From the NCBI RefSeq assembly GCF_000220395.1, contig NW_004087057.1:1-57535 (forward strand): DNA of 57,535 bases. The letters run 5' to 3'. Made by a program: the position numbers and the translations under genes. Under the pieces are notes generated by a model. The model searched no databases, was not told the origin of the DNA, and saw only the letters and a list, made by a program, of their open reading frames with translations. Positions within the stretch are counted from its first letter, which is position 1, and each line of letters starts with the position of its first letter. Positions 11,315-26,147 of this stretch are shown in pieces. This stretch comes from Ichthyophthirius multifiliis. Lineage: Eukaryota > Ciliophora > Oligohymenophorea > Hymenostomatida.

Positions 11315-14300
11315 TCATTAATTTTTTTCTTTTAAAACTTTTTAATAAAGTTTAGGTAAGCATTATTTAAATTCAATGTTTTGTTCAAAGAATTCATTTA
11401 GAAACTCTACAGCATTTTCATGTTTCATTAAAAAAAATATTTTTTCTTCTCCAGTAAAATTAAGAATTGCAAAGAAATAAAGAGAAGTAAGGAATAATTA
11501 ATTTTAATGATTGCTTTTTTTAAGATTCTAACATTCAATTTTTACTAATTATTCATTTGAGATTTAAATAAATAATTCATTATAAATTTATTGAGATTGA
11601 TTCTATTTTTTTATTTTTTATAATAATATTAAAAATTAAATAAATTATACTTTATTCCAAATAATAAAATTCATATAAATCAGTGATTCATTTCTGAAAG
11701 GCATATAATTTTTCAAAGGCCATTATTTAATAGTTTATTTAAATAAATTCATGTTCAAAATTTCTTCGTTTTAAAAACAAATAGAGCAAATATATTTAAT
11801 AAAACCTTCTTATATTAATTAATTTTTAAGATTTTCGTTTTACGAATTTAAAATAGCAATAAAACATTAAGTTCTAAAATTTAATTCTTCGTTAAGGAGA
11901 GAAAATATATGAATATTATCTTTTTTATTATATTTGTTAAAAATAGATATTAATTAATGCTATTTTTAAACTATTTAGGAATAATAAATTATAAAGCTTG
12001 CATTATTTAATAATTCTTATATATATTAAGAATTATTTAGAGAAACCAAACATAACAAGACTCTCATAAAACAAAGAGAAACAGGAATTTGTTTAGAATT
12101 TTAATATAATTCAAGTTTATGTTCATTGATTTTTTCTTCAAGAATTAATTCATATGTAGAATTTATAAAACTAAGAATCCATTATAATAGTTATTCAGAA
12201 AAATTTTATTAACCTTTTTTTAAAAATAAAATAAAATAAAAATAGATATAAATATAAAATTACGTTTATTAAAAATAATATATGTTAATCCCATATTAGA
12301 AATCGATTCAATAAACTAAGAAAATAACAAAACAATATTGAAAATAGAATCATTAATTTGTAAATATTAAGAAATTTCAATAATAATTTTTTAAGCCGAG
12401 AAAATAAGGGAATGAATAATATTTTTGATTTCAATATAATGCTAATTAATGTCTTTTTTAGCTAATAAATAATGTTTAAACCAACTTAATAAATGAGAAA
12501 TAGTATTTTCTACTAAATTTTCAAAGTTTTTTGTTTTTTGGAAATTATTATTAGTATTTTTTCCACTTATATAATTATATTTTATTTCATTAAAAATACT
12601 TTCCTTATTTTCATCAAAATATCTTCCCATAATATTTATTTCCGTTTCTAGATTTTTTAAATTTATTTCTTAAGGAATAGATAATCCTCCTTCTCTTAAT
12701 AAACTTCTAATTCCAGGTGTAGAATCTAAAATACTTATAATTTCACTTCTTGAATTCTTAATTATTTCCTTGAATATTTTAAATACCATTGGACTTAAAA
12801 TTTTAGTTGCTTTCTAGTCTTATTTTGAAGATTATTAACTATTTTCATATTTTGAAGTCACTAAGTATTTTAAAATTGTAGGAAAAATATCTATTGTGGA
12901 TATATTAAGTGCTTTTACTATTGTTTCTGGCCCATTTATTAGATTATTAAATATTTATAAAACTAATATTTTGGAACTTATTAATTCTGATTTGTTTTTT
13001 AAAGTCTGGAAAATATTAGTAATTAAAACTGTACTTTCAAATATGAAAGCTAATTAATATAAATATTGTCTTGATATTTAATGCTTTAGATAATAGAAAT
13101 TATTTGTACATTCATTATATTTATTTATTTCTATTTTATCTTCGAATAATTAATTCATATAATTTGAAATTCCAAAGTTTTTATAGATTTCTTAGTTTGT
13201 ATTTAAATCTCTCTATTTTAATTTTTTTTTTTTTAAACAAAAGAATTATATATTTAAACAACAAAAAAAAAGAAGAAAGTACCTAATTGTGGTAAGAATA
13301 ATTAATTTCAGAAAATCCTAAAGAAATCAAATGGAAAATCTACAAAACAACAGCACGAACATGAGGATTATCAACATTTAAATAAGGAATAATAAAAAAA
13401 GCTATTCTAAAGTCCAAAAAAAGTTTAATCTTGCTAATGTTATTGGTAAGGAGTAAGTCTTTGAAATAATTTAAAGCATTAATTAATTTCTAAGAGCCTT
13501 CTGTATTTGCTGAACTCATAAAAAGAGTGTTTTTTACAAAAATAAACTAAAGATTTTCTGCAATTCTTACAAGATCGTTAAAATAGTCTGCATTTTTACC
13601 ACAAGGAACTCCGTTATCTTAACCATATTTTTCACTAGAAAATCTAATGTAGTCTTATAATACAATATAGTTTCCTTGCCCTACTCCTGCTTCTCCAATT
13701 GTAGCTGAGAAAAGATTTTTTAAAGAATCAAAAACGACTGGTGACCAGTGTTTGCTGGAGAAAACATAAGGGCTACTTTATGTATTAATTTTTTTCCAAA
13801 GAATATCCGTTTCATCATTTTATGAAGAAAAAAAGAAAGAAGAAAAAAGTGGAAAAGACGCATTATTCATCATATTTTGGTATTCATTTTATAAATTTCG
13901 AGTAGTTAAAATACCTGATGTATTATTTAAAATATTAACAATATCAGATTAAAGTACATACTCTTCCCCAATAAAAATTTTAATAAAGCAATTCAATAAT
14001 TAATGAACAAAAGGAGATATAGGCGAAGAATAGGAATCCAATTAATACATAAGGACTTTGAGTAGATTTTTTAAGCTTTCAAGTATTCTTTATGAATTAT
14101 TTAAACTATTATCTCCCTCTTATTTTTCTATTATTAACTTTCTTTATTCACTATGATGTCTAAGGCTTATAAAAATTAACATATCAATAATATGATTTTA
14201 AAAAAGGAAATTTGCAAGAACACTATTTGAGTTTTTTCTTCTTTCTTATGATTCCTTATCTAAAAATGGGTGCATTTATAAAGGAATTTCAGGAAGATAT

Positions 14301-17300
14301 TATTCGCTTTTATTTTTATTTTTTTTATCTTGTTCTTCTAAATAATCAAAATTGCTCTCGCTCAAAATTTGTATGATTTTTTTATTTTTTTTCTGTTCCA
14401 TAATCGAACTTACATAGTCTATTATTTTTATAAATTCTAAAGAAAATAAGTTTATTTTTTCAGGAAATTAAATTCCTAATAAACAAATTTATCTTAAAGG
14501 ATCATATACTCTTTCTTTTAAAATTATACAAGGAGATTTATAAAAAAATACACTTTCAAGTAATTAAAAACTTCTCATTTTTTAAAATTCATCCATTTGA
14601 AATATTTTTGAATTTAAAATAGCCTCTATAGTCGGTCTTTTCAATTCTTAATATTGCAAACAAGCGGAAATAATATCCATAAAAGCAGACAATTCCTACA
14701 TATTTTATTTTCCGAAAATTTCTTCAAAAACATTTCCGAAACTTTATTTATCAATAGCCTTAATCATTGTACTATAATTATTTTATAGAAGCTAATCCTT
14801 TTATTTTTTCCCGAAATCAAAATTTAAAACATCCTAAACAAATTCGTCCGAAAAAACATCATAATGATAGTATTTACTTGGGGTTTCTTTATTCAAAAAT
14901 CCAAAGTGTGCAGGAGGTTTACCAAAAATTAAATGGAAAAGAAGGCATCCAAAAGTCCAAACATCAATATAACTAGAAGATTCATTTGTTTTTTTATGAA
15001 TTTATTCAGGAGCCAAATAACTTTATTTGTATAAATTTTCAACATATATATCTTTAAAGGGATGTTCTTATTAGGAACTCGTATTTTCTGTAAAAAATTC
15101 ACTATAATCCAATTTTTCTTTAGCTTCTAAAGCCCCAGCTTATTAAACTAAATTAATAAAAATATCAGGAACAATATCTATTTTTGAATAAACATCATAT
15201 TTAGATATTCCACGAATATTAGCGAGTTTAATTTTATAAGTCTTTTTACTTATATATAGATTTTCAGGTCTAAGAATATTCAATACACAGGTATAACTAT
15301 TAATAACTTGCATAATTTTTAAAATTTCAATAGCAATATACTTAATTACATACTAAGCTTATTAAAGTTCTAATAAAACTGGCATTCTTAGAATTCCTCC
15401 ATTTTAAGAAATTAATTCTTGAAGGCAAATATATTCATTTTCACAGTCTAGTTTTTCATTTAATACTATATATTCAACGTCTTATAAATCATGTCCTACT
15501 TTTTTTATAAAAACTCCTAAATTCTTAACCATAAAATCGTATCGATTTTATAATATTGTATGCATTTTTAGTTCTAAATCTAAATTTTTCAAAAATAAAT
15601 TACCGTCTGCACATTTCGTGTTTAAAACTTCTTTTGTATATACAAAAATTTCTATTTATTTTTATTTTTATCCTCCTTAAATTAATACTCCTGTATAATA
15701 TTTTATATAAGGAGTTAAGTATTTTAATGACGAATCATCTTTTTAATACAAACCATCATCTAAAATTACGTTCCAGCTAGTTTGATTTATTTCACTTTGA
15801 GAGTTCAACACTTTTAATTTATCTATTTGTTTATAAGTCGAATAATTATTATTTAAATACTCAATTTAAACCTTTTAGTTTATTAATTCAGTTGATTAAC
15901 GTTTTAGACTTTGGATAGTGTTTTATATTTGTACATTTAATTTCTTTTTTTTTGTTAAAAAATATATTATATTATAGTTTTATTAATATTACTTATAATT
16001 GATTTTATATGCTTTTCAAACAACTTTGTTTTGATATTAGTTAAAATCCCCTTATTTTTTATTTCCTTTGTTATAAATGATTTCTCATTTCTATTTACTA
16101 TTTATTATATTTAATTTATTAATTTAATAATAAAAAGTATTTACAGATGATTTAATATTGATAAGCGTTTTAAAAAGATTTGAAAATCCATCAAAGTAAA
16201 TAAGAGTATGTGCGAAAACGCTTTTATCTATAGTAATGAAAGTTGAATAAATGCTCTATTTATCATATTCTGATTAAATTTCACTTTCAGAAATTAATTT
16301 AGCAAAATAATCACACATAGAAGAAATGTTTATTTTATCTGTTTTATAATTTCTAAATTTCTAACATATCCTTTAGATTTAACTATCCGTAATTCCAATA
16401 TCAAATCCCAAGAATTTAAAAGATTAAAAGAACTCCTGAGTAGTTAAATAACCATCATAATCACTATCATATTTTTTGAAAAAATCTTCAATAGAAAAAT
16501 TATCCATTTTAGATAATTTATTTAATATAGAAGTAAAAGATAATAAAGGTTTATCAATCCATTTAATTTACTCAACTTCATTTTATTCATAAATCTATAT
16601 ATGAATAAATAAATAAATAAAACAAAATATATACTTTTAATCCATATTTATATAATCTAGATTCTAAAGATGATAGATGTATTATTTCTTCTTAAGATTT
16701 AGGATCAATTAATTTCATTAATGCTAACAAAAGGTTTTCTTTTTCAATAGGACATCCAATTTTACATAAGAAATCTTTAAATTATTTTTAATTGAGGAAA
16801 CCTAATTATTCTTTATCGAAATATTTAAAACAATTCCAAAGAGAAATTTCTCTTTAATTCATTACTTTGCAAATATGTTCCATAATGCTTTCCTCAAGTT
16901 CATAAACTAGATTTTTTTATTACAAAATATCATTTATTTCATTTTAGTTTCCTTCCAATTTACCTTCAGCGGCTATCCAAAATTATACAAATTCTAAATA
17001 TTTTATACAACTATCTTAATTCTTATCAATAAAAGAAAAAGCGAATTTCAATTCTTCTTTTGTTAAATAAACACCCATTATAACTAAAGATTTTCTAAAA
17101 TCTTCTATTTCACAATATCCTATTTTCCTTTAATCAATAGTAGCCCATGCTTTTTCCATATTGTTATTAGTAAATTCCTTTAAAGTTAAATAAATGTATA
17201 AAAGAAGTTTTTTTCTATTTGCTTTTAAGTCTTCTATTTCATTTTAGTTTTCCTATCTTCCATATCTTATATAACATTCCCAGAATTTGTTTTTGAAAGC

Positions 17301-17832
17301 ACTTAAACTTATCATTCCTTAATCTTAACCATTGAAAAATCCTTTTATTAATTATTCAATCTTGTTTTTTTTTATTATTATTAATTTCAAAAAAAAAAAA
17401 AATATATTTAATATAATTACTTTCTTTTCACTTAAATCTAAATTTAAAGATTCTATAAATCTTCTAAATTCAGAAGAAGATATTAATTAACTTTAATCTT
17501 AATCAATTTTTCTAAAAGCTTATTCCACATTTAGATTATGCTTTCTTAAATATTCAGCTATTTTTCTGTATATATCTTATTCCCATAAATTAGATATACT
17601 ATCGTGAATTAAAATACGTTAGTTTTTATTTGATTATTTATGTTAGTAAATTAAATTATCTAACATATCATATATTTATTCTAAATCATAATAATCAGGG
17701 TTACTTCTTAGCGTAAACATGTTTTTTATTTCCTCATTTTTCTATTCTTTTAATTTTATTCCATGATTTTTAAGAACTTTATGGAAATCGAAAGAAGCGA
17801 TTCCTAAAATATATAGATATAAATATATATAA

Positions 17833-17880
<48 letters not shown>

Positions 17881-20800
17881 TTAATATATATATTATTATA
17901 TATTATATAAATATTTACCTGATTTAGTCTTTTTTAAAGCAGAAGTTACATCATTTGAACTTTATTTTACAATTCTTTCTTATTCAACAAGATCATAGAG
18001 TAATTTAGAGGTTTAATTTTACAATTTTAAGATAATATCATTAAAAATTTTAATAACATTTCCATGTATATACATTTTTTTGTATTAAATAGGAATACTA
18101 TCAAAAACATAAAAAATAAATTCATCAATGGAAACTTATCCACTCTCATCTTTATCAATATAATCTAGGAGTATATTTACTTTATCATTAGGAATTTAAA
18201 GTTAAAGTAATTTAAGAGTATCTTAAAATTCCTCTCTTGATAAGAATCCGTTCCCATTTTTATCAAAAACTGCTTTAAGTTATTTTTTATTATACCTTTT
18301 ATCTTGCATAAAAAAGAATATTTTTTACATAACGCCTTATACTAATTACTTATTTGACATTTTAGTTTTTTATAGTTATTATTAAGATTACTAAGTATTA
18401 TTTTCTTAAGCTTTTTCTATTTCTTATTCGTTCTATTATTTTAATTTAGCCAAACTAGTAAGCGCTATATATTCAAAACTTTCCACAAAAGTATCAATAC
18501 TAATTTCTCCGTAATTTTTCTCATCAAAATACTTATAAACAAGTAATAATTCATCAGCAGTACATTATCTATCCAAAGCTTAAAATAATTTAAGAAATTC
18601 TTTTCTATTTATTGATTTTTAATTATTAGAAGTTAGATATTAAAATACTTATCTAGCATCAATTTCTAAGTTTTTAAAAAGTAAATTTACCCTATCAATA
18701 CAAACAGCTACTGCAGGATAAATGAAATTAATTTTTTCGTTGAAAGTTATAGTTTCTATTTATTATCGAATAGCATAATCGATTAAAGATTGAAAATTTA
18801 ATTAATCTTGTTATGTTTTTTCTTTTATATTTTTATATAGGAACTACACATCTTGTTATTTTATTTAAACTTACATATAATTAATTAAATCATATAAGTT
18901 TTTTTCATTTAATGCTTCCTATTAAGAATATCCAAGTTCTTCAATAAATTCACTTAAACTTTTTTAATTTTATTGCAATTTTTATTTAATTAAAGTATTA
19001 ATTTCTTATAATCTTAAATTATTTTTTTTAATAGTAATCTCCCCTAAATTATCTTATTAAAAATATTACTATTAAAAATTATTATTTGAGATTCTATTAT
19101 TAGATGAAAGCGTAATATCACTTAAAGCATTATTAAGTTCACTTAAAGTCATATATTTTTACCATCAACATCAATAGTTTTGAAAAGCAACCTAATCTAA
19201 TGTATAGAAGCATTAATTCCATAAACTTCACCATATTATTAAATTCAGAAAGATTCATTTTATTAAAATTTTCAATATTAAAATCTTTAAAAATCTATGT
19301 AATATTAGCTTTATATTTATCCAAATAATCATTTATTCCATCAACAATTTGATAGATTTATGAGTTTCTTTCTTATAAAATATATTCCAATTTTTAACCT
19401 GCTTTTAATGTTTTTTACAGAAAACCTTAATAAGAAATATTGTTTGTCTCGAAATTTGATAATACAACATCTATTTCTTCATTTGAAAGTCCCAATTTTA
19501 ACTACTAAAGCTTTTATTTACATTAAGTAATGGAAATATCTGGTACTTATTCGCCCGAAAATTCGATAGTTTCTTTTATCTAATAAATTGTTCAATTATT
19601 AAAATGAAATTTTCCAATTAACTTTTTTCTCTAAGCTTTTTATATAAAGCTTATGTAAAACAAAATCCCTTTAATTTTTATTAACAAACTAATTAAGAAT
19701 TCGTACAAAATGTCTATATTTAAAATACGGTACTTTACACTAACCTTCTTTTTAAGAAAAGTCTTTCTCCTCATCATCTTTGTCAAAATCTTCATCGAGA
19801 ATTCTTAATCCAAATTTATTACTAAAATTAAGAAAATCAGCATTTAAAAAGGCTTTAAAAATCATATCAATTTCCTCATTATCAAATCCGAAAGTAAATT
19901 TTTTACAGCTTTCCCTAAATTCATTCAAAGTTATTCTTCCTTTATTATTAATATCCAATTTATGGAAAATCTAATCAAAATTTCCCAACTTTTACACCAT
20001 TTTGGAAAATTTCTTGATTGTATTTTCTAGACTATCATCAAATTTTATTAATTAAACAGCTCCACTTTCAATAAATCTATTAAAAAATGAATTAAAGCTT
20101 ATTTTATTACTACTTTCTACTCCAAAAGCCTTATATATTTTATTAAAATCCTCTTCAGGAAAATTTATATCTATATTTTTTAACCCAATATAAAGCTCTA
20201 ATTTTGAAATTGTATTTGTATTATTTACATCAAAATAAACAAAAGATTCAAATAAAGAAACCTTTTTTTATTCTAATAATTTATATAATTTCCTTAATAA
20301 ATCATTTGTGACTTCAATTGTACTTTTTGCCTAACTCTCAATTGCAATCATTAATTTCCTATAAAGTTCTTTATAATCGATCTTTTATTATGTTATTTCT
20401 ATGTATTCTAAATCCTCGTTTGTGAATTCGATTGAATAAGCATCCGATTATTCTGTATTTGCTAATATTTTTTATTTTTTTTAAGGCGATAAACTATATT
20501 ATTTGCTTTCTTTTTTATTTAAAACTGTACTATTGCTCGTATTTTATCCTAAGGATGATTTATATATTTTATATAATGTCATTAAATGATAATTTTTTAT
20601 ATTCGAAAGACCAAACTTTAGTAAGCAATCTTTTAAATCTTTAAAAAGTATAAATCCGAGGCCTTTTTAATCAAAATCTTTAAATGATTATAATAAATCA
20701 CATCCTTTTAAGTTTATTAAATTTTTAATATTTGTAAGTAAATTTAAAGAAAAGTCTTTTAAAGGATCAACATTAAAAACTTAATTTTATTAACTAAAAA

Positions 20801-23800
20801 ATTAAAAAAAATTTAATCATAAATATATAACAAAAAATAAATTACGTTAAAGCCTATATAAATTCATTTTTTTTTATTTCATTATTTCCTTCAATATCAA
20901 TAATTTTCATTAATTTTTTAATTTCAAAAATAGAAAGTCCTAAATTAAGTTATTTCATTCCCAAAACAAATTCTTATTAAGAAATAACACCATCTCCATC
21001 TACATCAAATAAATTAAATGCTTTTTGAATAGACATATCATTATAAAATAATGAAGTAGAGAATTTTTCTAAAATCAACTAACAAGCTTTATCGGTAATT
21101 TCATCATTAGATTCAATAGTTTTTATTAATTTTTATAAATCATATTTTCCTGTCTGTTCTGGATCCGCAATATACATCAAGTGTAATTTTTCTTTCATTG
21201 ATAGTTTTAAGTTGAGTGAATTTATAATAAATTTGAATTCATTTACAGGTATTTTCGAATTATCGGTAATAGATAAATTAGTGGAAAGTAAAGAATCCCA
21301 TAAAGATATTCCATTGTCTTTAAGAATTCCTTTTATTTTAGAAATTAAATATTACTATTATTTAGGATTTATAAAAGAAGCAGTTGCATTCTAATTTTTT
21401 TCATTTATTTATTAAGAGTTTTATTTCGAAAGTTTTTTTTTTTCATCATTTTCTTCTTTCAGTTTTTCCTATTATTATATTAATGAATTATTATAAGCAG
21501 ACATTTCTTAAATTCCTTTAGATAGTATACACATGTTAATAATTTATTTTTTTATTTAGAATTAATTTTCCTCATCTTCATACTCATCTTCAAATTAAGA
21601 TTACATGGAAAGTATCATTCTTTTTTATTTTGCAATTTATTCACTATTTTAGCAACCCAAAACTGCAAAAGCAAGTACTTATTTTTATTATTATTTATCA
21701 AAATCATTTTACATTTGTTCTGCAATTGCTTCAGCGAAAATATCCGCATAGACTAAAGGCCATTTTAATAATTTACTCTCTTATTCTTTTTTGTTATTTT
21801 ATTTAATATTATTTTCTATTTAAAGTATTTTCTATTTTACGAATCTTTCTATATAAACACAATTTATCTTTGCAATTTATAAAGTATTATTATTTATTTC
21901 TGTTAATGCAATTTTCCATATTTCCGGATCAAATGTATTAGCAACTCCATTTTCGCATATATATATTTAATCCAAAATATTTTAAGTAGTAATATTTCTA
22001 CTTAAATTATCAGTTAAAAAGTTATAAATAACCTCTTTTTCCATTGGAGTTAAAGAAACATTAATTAGATCAAAAAACTAATACAAATCTTCTTTTATTA
22101 ATTCTCCATTATCATTTTGCATAAATTTCAGTGCATATAAAATATTTACGTGTGGATTCTATTTGTGGGCTTCAACTATGCGTTTCATTAAAAAATTTAC
22201 GTCTATTCCTGCATAAGGATCTATTACTTTACATTCTTCGGCTTTTTTTATTTATTCAATTTCTTATTTTGATGCGTATTTGTTAAAAAAGTCTTAATAA
22301 TCAAAATGGTTTTGGCAATTTTCATTTATATATTCTCTCTTTTTTTTTTATTAAAATAAAATAATTTTACATTCGAAAAAAAATAAGAAATTACTTAGAA
22401 ATTCAATATAAGATTTTCTGAAATTTAAGGAATATTTAATTTCAAAATTCTACAAAAATCTTATATTTCAATTATTCCTTTTTTATCAGAATCTCTATTT
22501 TCGCAAGATGAAATGAGTAATTCGATTTTTTCTGGAACTTTAGTTCTCAAAAAGTTAACTAATTCTTCAATAAATATTCTTTTTTTGACAACTACTGAAC
22601 GTACAACTTCCCTTTTTGGCGAAAGAATAAGTTCTGTAAATGTAAACTTTTTATCTTATTCTTAATTCTATTATTATTATTATTAATATTATTATTTTTA
22701 TTATTAAATTTTTTCATTTTCTAAATTCTACATTTATATTAATCCTTAATTTAAATAATCATTAAATTTTGTGATTAATTCTTCATGAGAAATGTGACTT
22801 TTATCACCTAAAAATAAAATTATTATTTCATCTATATAATCTGATGATATATCCATTTTTCCAAAAATATATCTCAATTAAGCACTTTATATATTATTCA
22901 TATCATTAAATTTACTAATCCAAGTATCAAAAACATTTTAATTCTAGATAATATATTCTACTTCTTTATAAATATTTTTAGAAATCAAATATTAATCTTT
23001 GATGTTATTTTTTCTCATATAATGTAGAAATGTGGTTAATTAAATTGTTTTCTTTTAACTATTTTCATCACAAACACTTATAAACTAGGCAAATTATTTT
23101 AACTCTTTTTCAGATATATTTGGTATTTTTAAATCTTATATTCTTTAAATAAACATTCCAGTTCCCATTTACATTAAAGGATTAAAAGCTATTTTTTTTT
23201 ATATTAATATTATTTTTTTTATTTTTTTACATCCAGCTTATATTGATGATAAACCCATATTTATATTATATGTTAATTAAGATTTATTTATAAATTAATT
23301 ATCTTCATCATAATTATCTTCAAACATAAAACTTTACTAAACTGGTTCAGCCTCTTCCTTTGTTAAAGGTCTAAATATATATTCTATTGAATATCCTTAA
23401 TCTAAAAGTGAGTTTTTTATTTTAGCCATTGTATGCAAATATTTGAGCATACCAAAATTTTCATTTGCTGAGAAAAATTTGCCTAGAATATAATAAATTT
23501 AAATATTAAAAATTTTAATATATAATATAACCTATAATAAATTTAATATTGATATATTTCTCCTAGCTTTCATGTAATTTCTCACTATAAAATTCAAATA
23601 ATTCTTTTAACTAATTGATCTCGATTTTATCAAATTTTAAAAAAGACTTCAAGAATTCATCTAATGTTAAATAACCTTGTAAAACACTAGAAATAGAATG
23701 TAATTCAAACATTAATAATTTTTTTTATTTTTAATCTAATTTTTGCATTAAATCTTCTATGAGTTCATTTGGTTTTTGTATTTGTCTTAATTTATATTCA

Positions 23801-26091
23801 ATTATTTCACTCGAAAACTTATCTTATAAAACATTTAATTTAATCTTTTAATTTAATTATATTTATTAAAAATAAAAAAAATAAATACTTTGCCAGTAAA
23901 CATAGGATCAATTTATGATAAGAAAAGTATAAAATCTTATTCGTTAGTAAAAACTTTGATTCTCTATAGAAAACTACTGAAAGCTTATTTAGATATAAAT
24001 AATTACTTTTCATTCATAATTTAAATTCCTTCCGAAGCATTAATTTATTTGAATTCTCTTTCAAAATTAAAACCTTCTTTTTTTATATAGTTTTTGAGAT
24101 TTTCCACTAATAAATTAGATTATTATTAAGAAAAAATTTCTCCCCTTTTTTAGCTTAAATTGAAAACATTTATAAGCTAAAAGAACTTATCCCTTTACAT
24201 CGATAAAGGGTGTAAATTATGGAATTTTTTCAAATAAAAAAAAAGTTCATTTGCCGTCAATTTATTTTTACCATCATATTCAGAAAGGAAAGTTATAAAA
24301 TACTATCTAGAAGGCAACCTTAAAAAAACTTCAAAAAGAGCATCAACATCTTCAAAAATAGTATACTAAACGGAATCATCGAACCTATATAGGCTAATTT
24401 TTTTTAATAAATGTATCATTTTTTAAAGCGCAGCTTCCTGAAGTGTTTTTTTAGTTTTCAAAACATCTAATTAACTAGGTAAATATAAATGATAATTCAC
24501 ACAAGCTTTTTTTCTTCTATAAACCGACATATTTTCTAACTCAAGGCTTATTTTTTTCGGCAAAATCTCATCCAGTCTATTACAAGGAACTTCGATTCTC
24601 ATTTTATCCATTTAAAATCCTCTAATAGAGCAGGGTATTTTCGGTTCTTTATTAACAAAAGTTACTTTAGACAAATTACAAGTTATAAATATTTCTATTA
24701 AATTAATTTTTTTTTACAACTAAACTATTTTATTATTGAAATCAGGAACTCGAACTGTCAATACACTAGCATTATAACATATTTAATTTCCTGTGTAAAT
24801 TCTCTTTACTTCGCAAAAGCTTTCATTCGAAAGAGTATTTTCTTATAACTTTTTAAATGATAAATTATTATTTACATTAAAATTATCCTAGCTAATTAAA
24901 GAAAAAGCTTTACAAACAGGATTCCACAGTTTAATAGTGGAATCAGCCGACATAGAAACAATAAGTTAACAAAAAGGTAAATAAGCAAATGATAAAATAG
25001 CTCCCGAATGTGCTCCTTATATAATTTTACTAGGCTTCAGAACCCAAGGAGGGTTAGTTTCATACTAAGCCTAAAAATCCTTTTATAAATTCCAAATAAG
25101 TATACTACAATCTGCCTAAACACTAGAATTTAGAGTCTTTTCCCCCGAAATAAGACAACCGGAGTTTGGAACAAAAAAAATAGAAGGAGGATTACATGAA
25201 GAATGGCCTTTAAGTTTTGCAAGAATTTTACAAGTAAAAATATCTGTGTTATTTATTATATCCCCACTATTTTTTTTCACTTTAGATGTCCTAGAAACGC
25301 ATATAATGGAACTCCTGGGACATATAGTAGTGTATATAATTAAATTAAAATCATCTATATAAATTACGCTTTCTATTATGACTTTTTACATAGCTGCATC
25401 TAGTGCATTTACATCTTTTTAATCTCCTTTCTTTTCAAAAAAATCTCTTTCTTTGGTTTTTACTTACTTTTAAAATTCATGGTGGTTTTTAATGTTTAAA
25501 AATTCCACTGAGTTTAATAAATCTAAATAATTTACAGTACCGATGTCTGTAAAACTTATAGAATTATTCATTATGTAATCAATTTCTTCTTATAAAAGTC
25601 CTACAGGTAACCATTTCAAGAAGTTTCGAAATTATTCGCAAGTTAAACTACCTTCATGATATAAATCTTCCTTTAAAATTTATTATTCAACATCGATTCC
25701 AGCCTCATATGCCATTTAAAGACTTAAAAAAATATTTTTTCGAGAATTAAATTAAATTCCATTCGAAGAATTTGAACTTGCAATTCCAAAAATAGAAAGA
25801 AATTCCTTATAATCAATCAAACCGTTTTTATCTTTGTCAATAAAATCAATTAACTATTATGAAAATTTTAAATTTTCATCATCCTTGCAGATTCTTGATA
25901 ATATATAATCGAATTAATTACATGATATATATCCTTGATTAATAGAGCCAAATGCTTTAAAAGCATCTTCAATACTTTTTTTTGCTTTTCTAGAAAATTA
26001 GAAAGAGAAATTAACAATTTATATGCTCCTTCGGATATTCCTAAAAGATAAAAAAAAAATTATATATATATGTATTTATATATATTTGTAT

Positions 26092-26147
<56 letters not shown>

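Noticed and set aside
16097-16144. A gene boundary: unspliced, the EF-hand part would end at a TGA and a new ATG follows
   Set aside because: Splicing the 47-nt GT-AG intron here keeps phase and links two coding exons. No intergenic space would remain for two separate genes.
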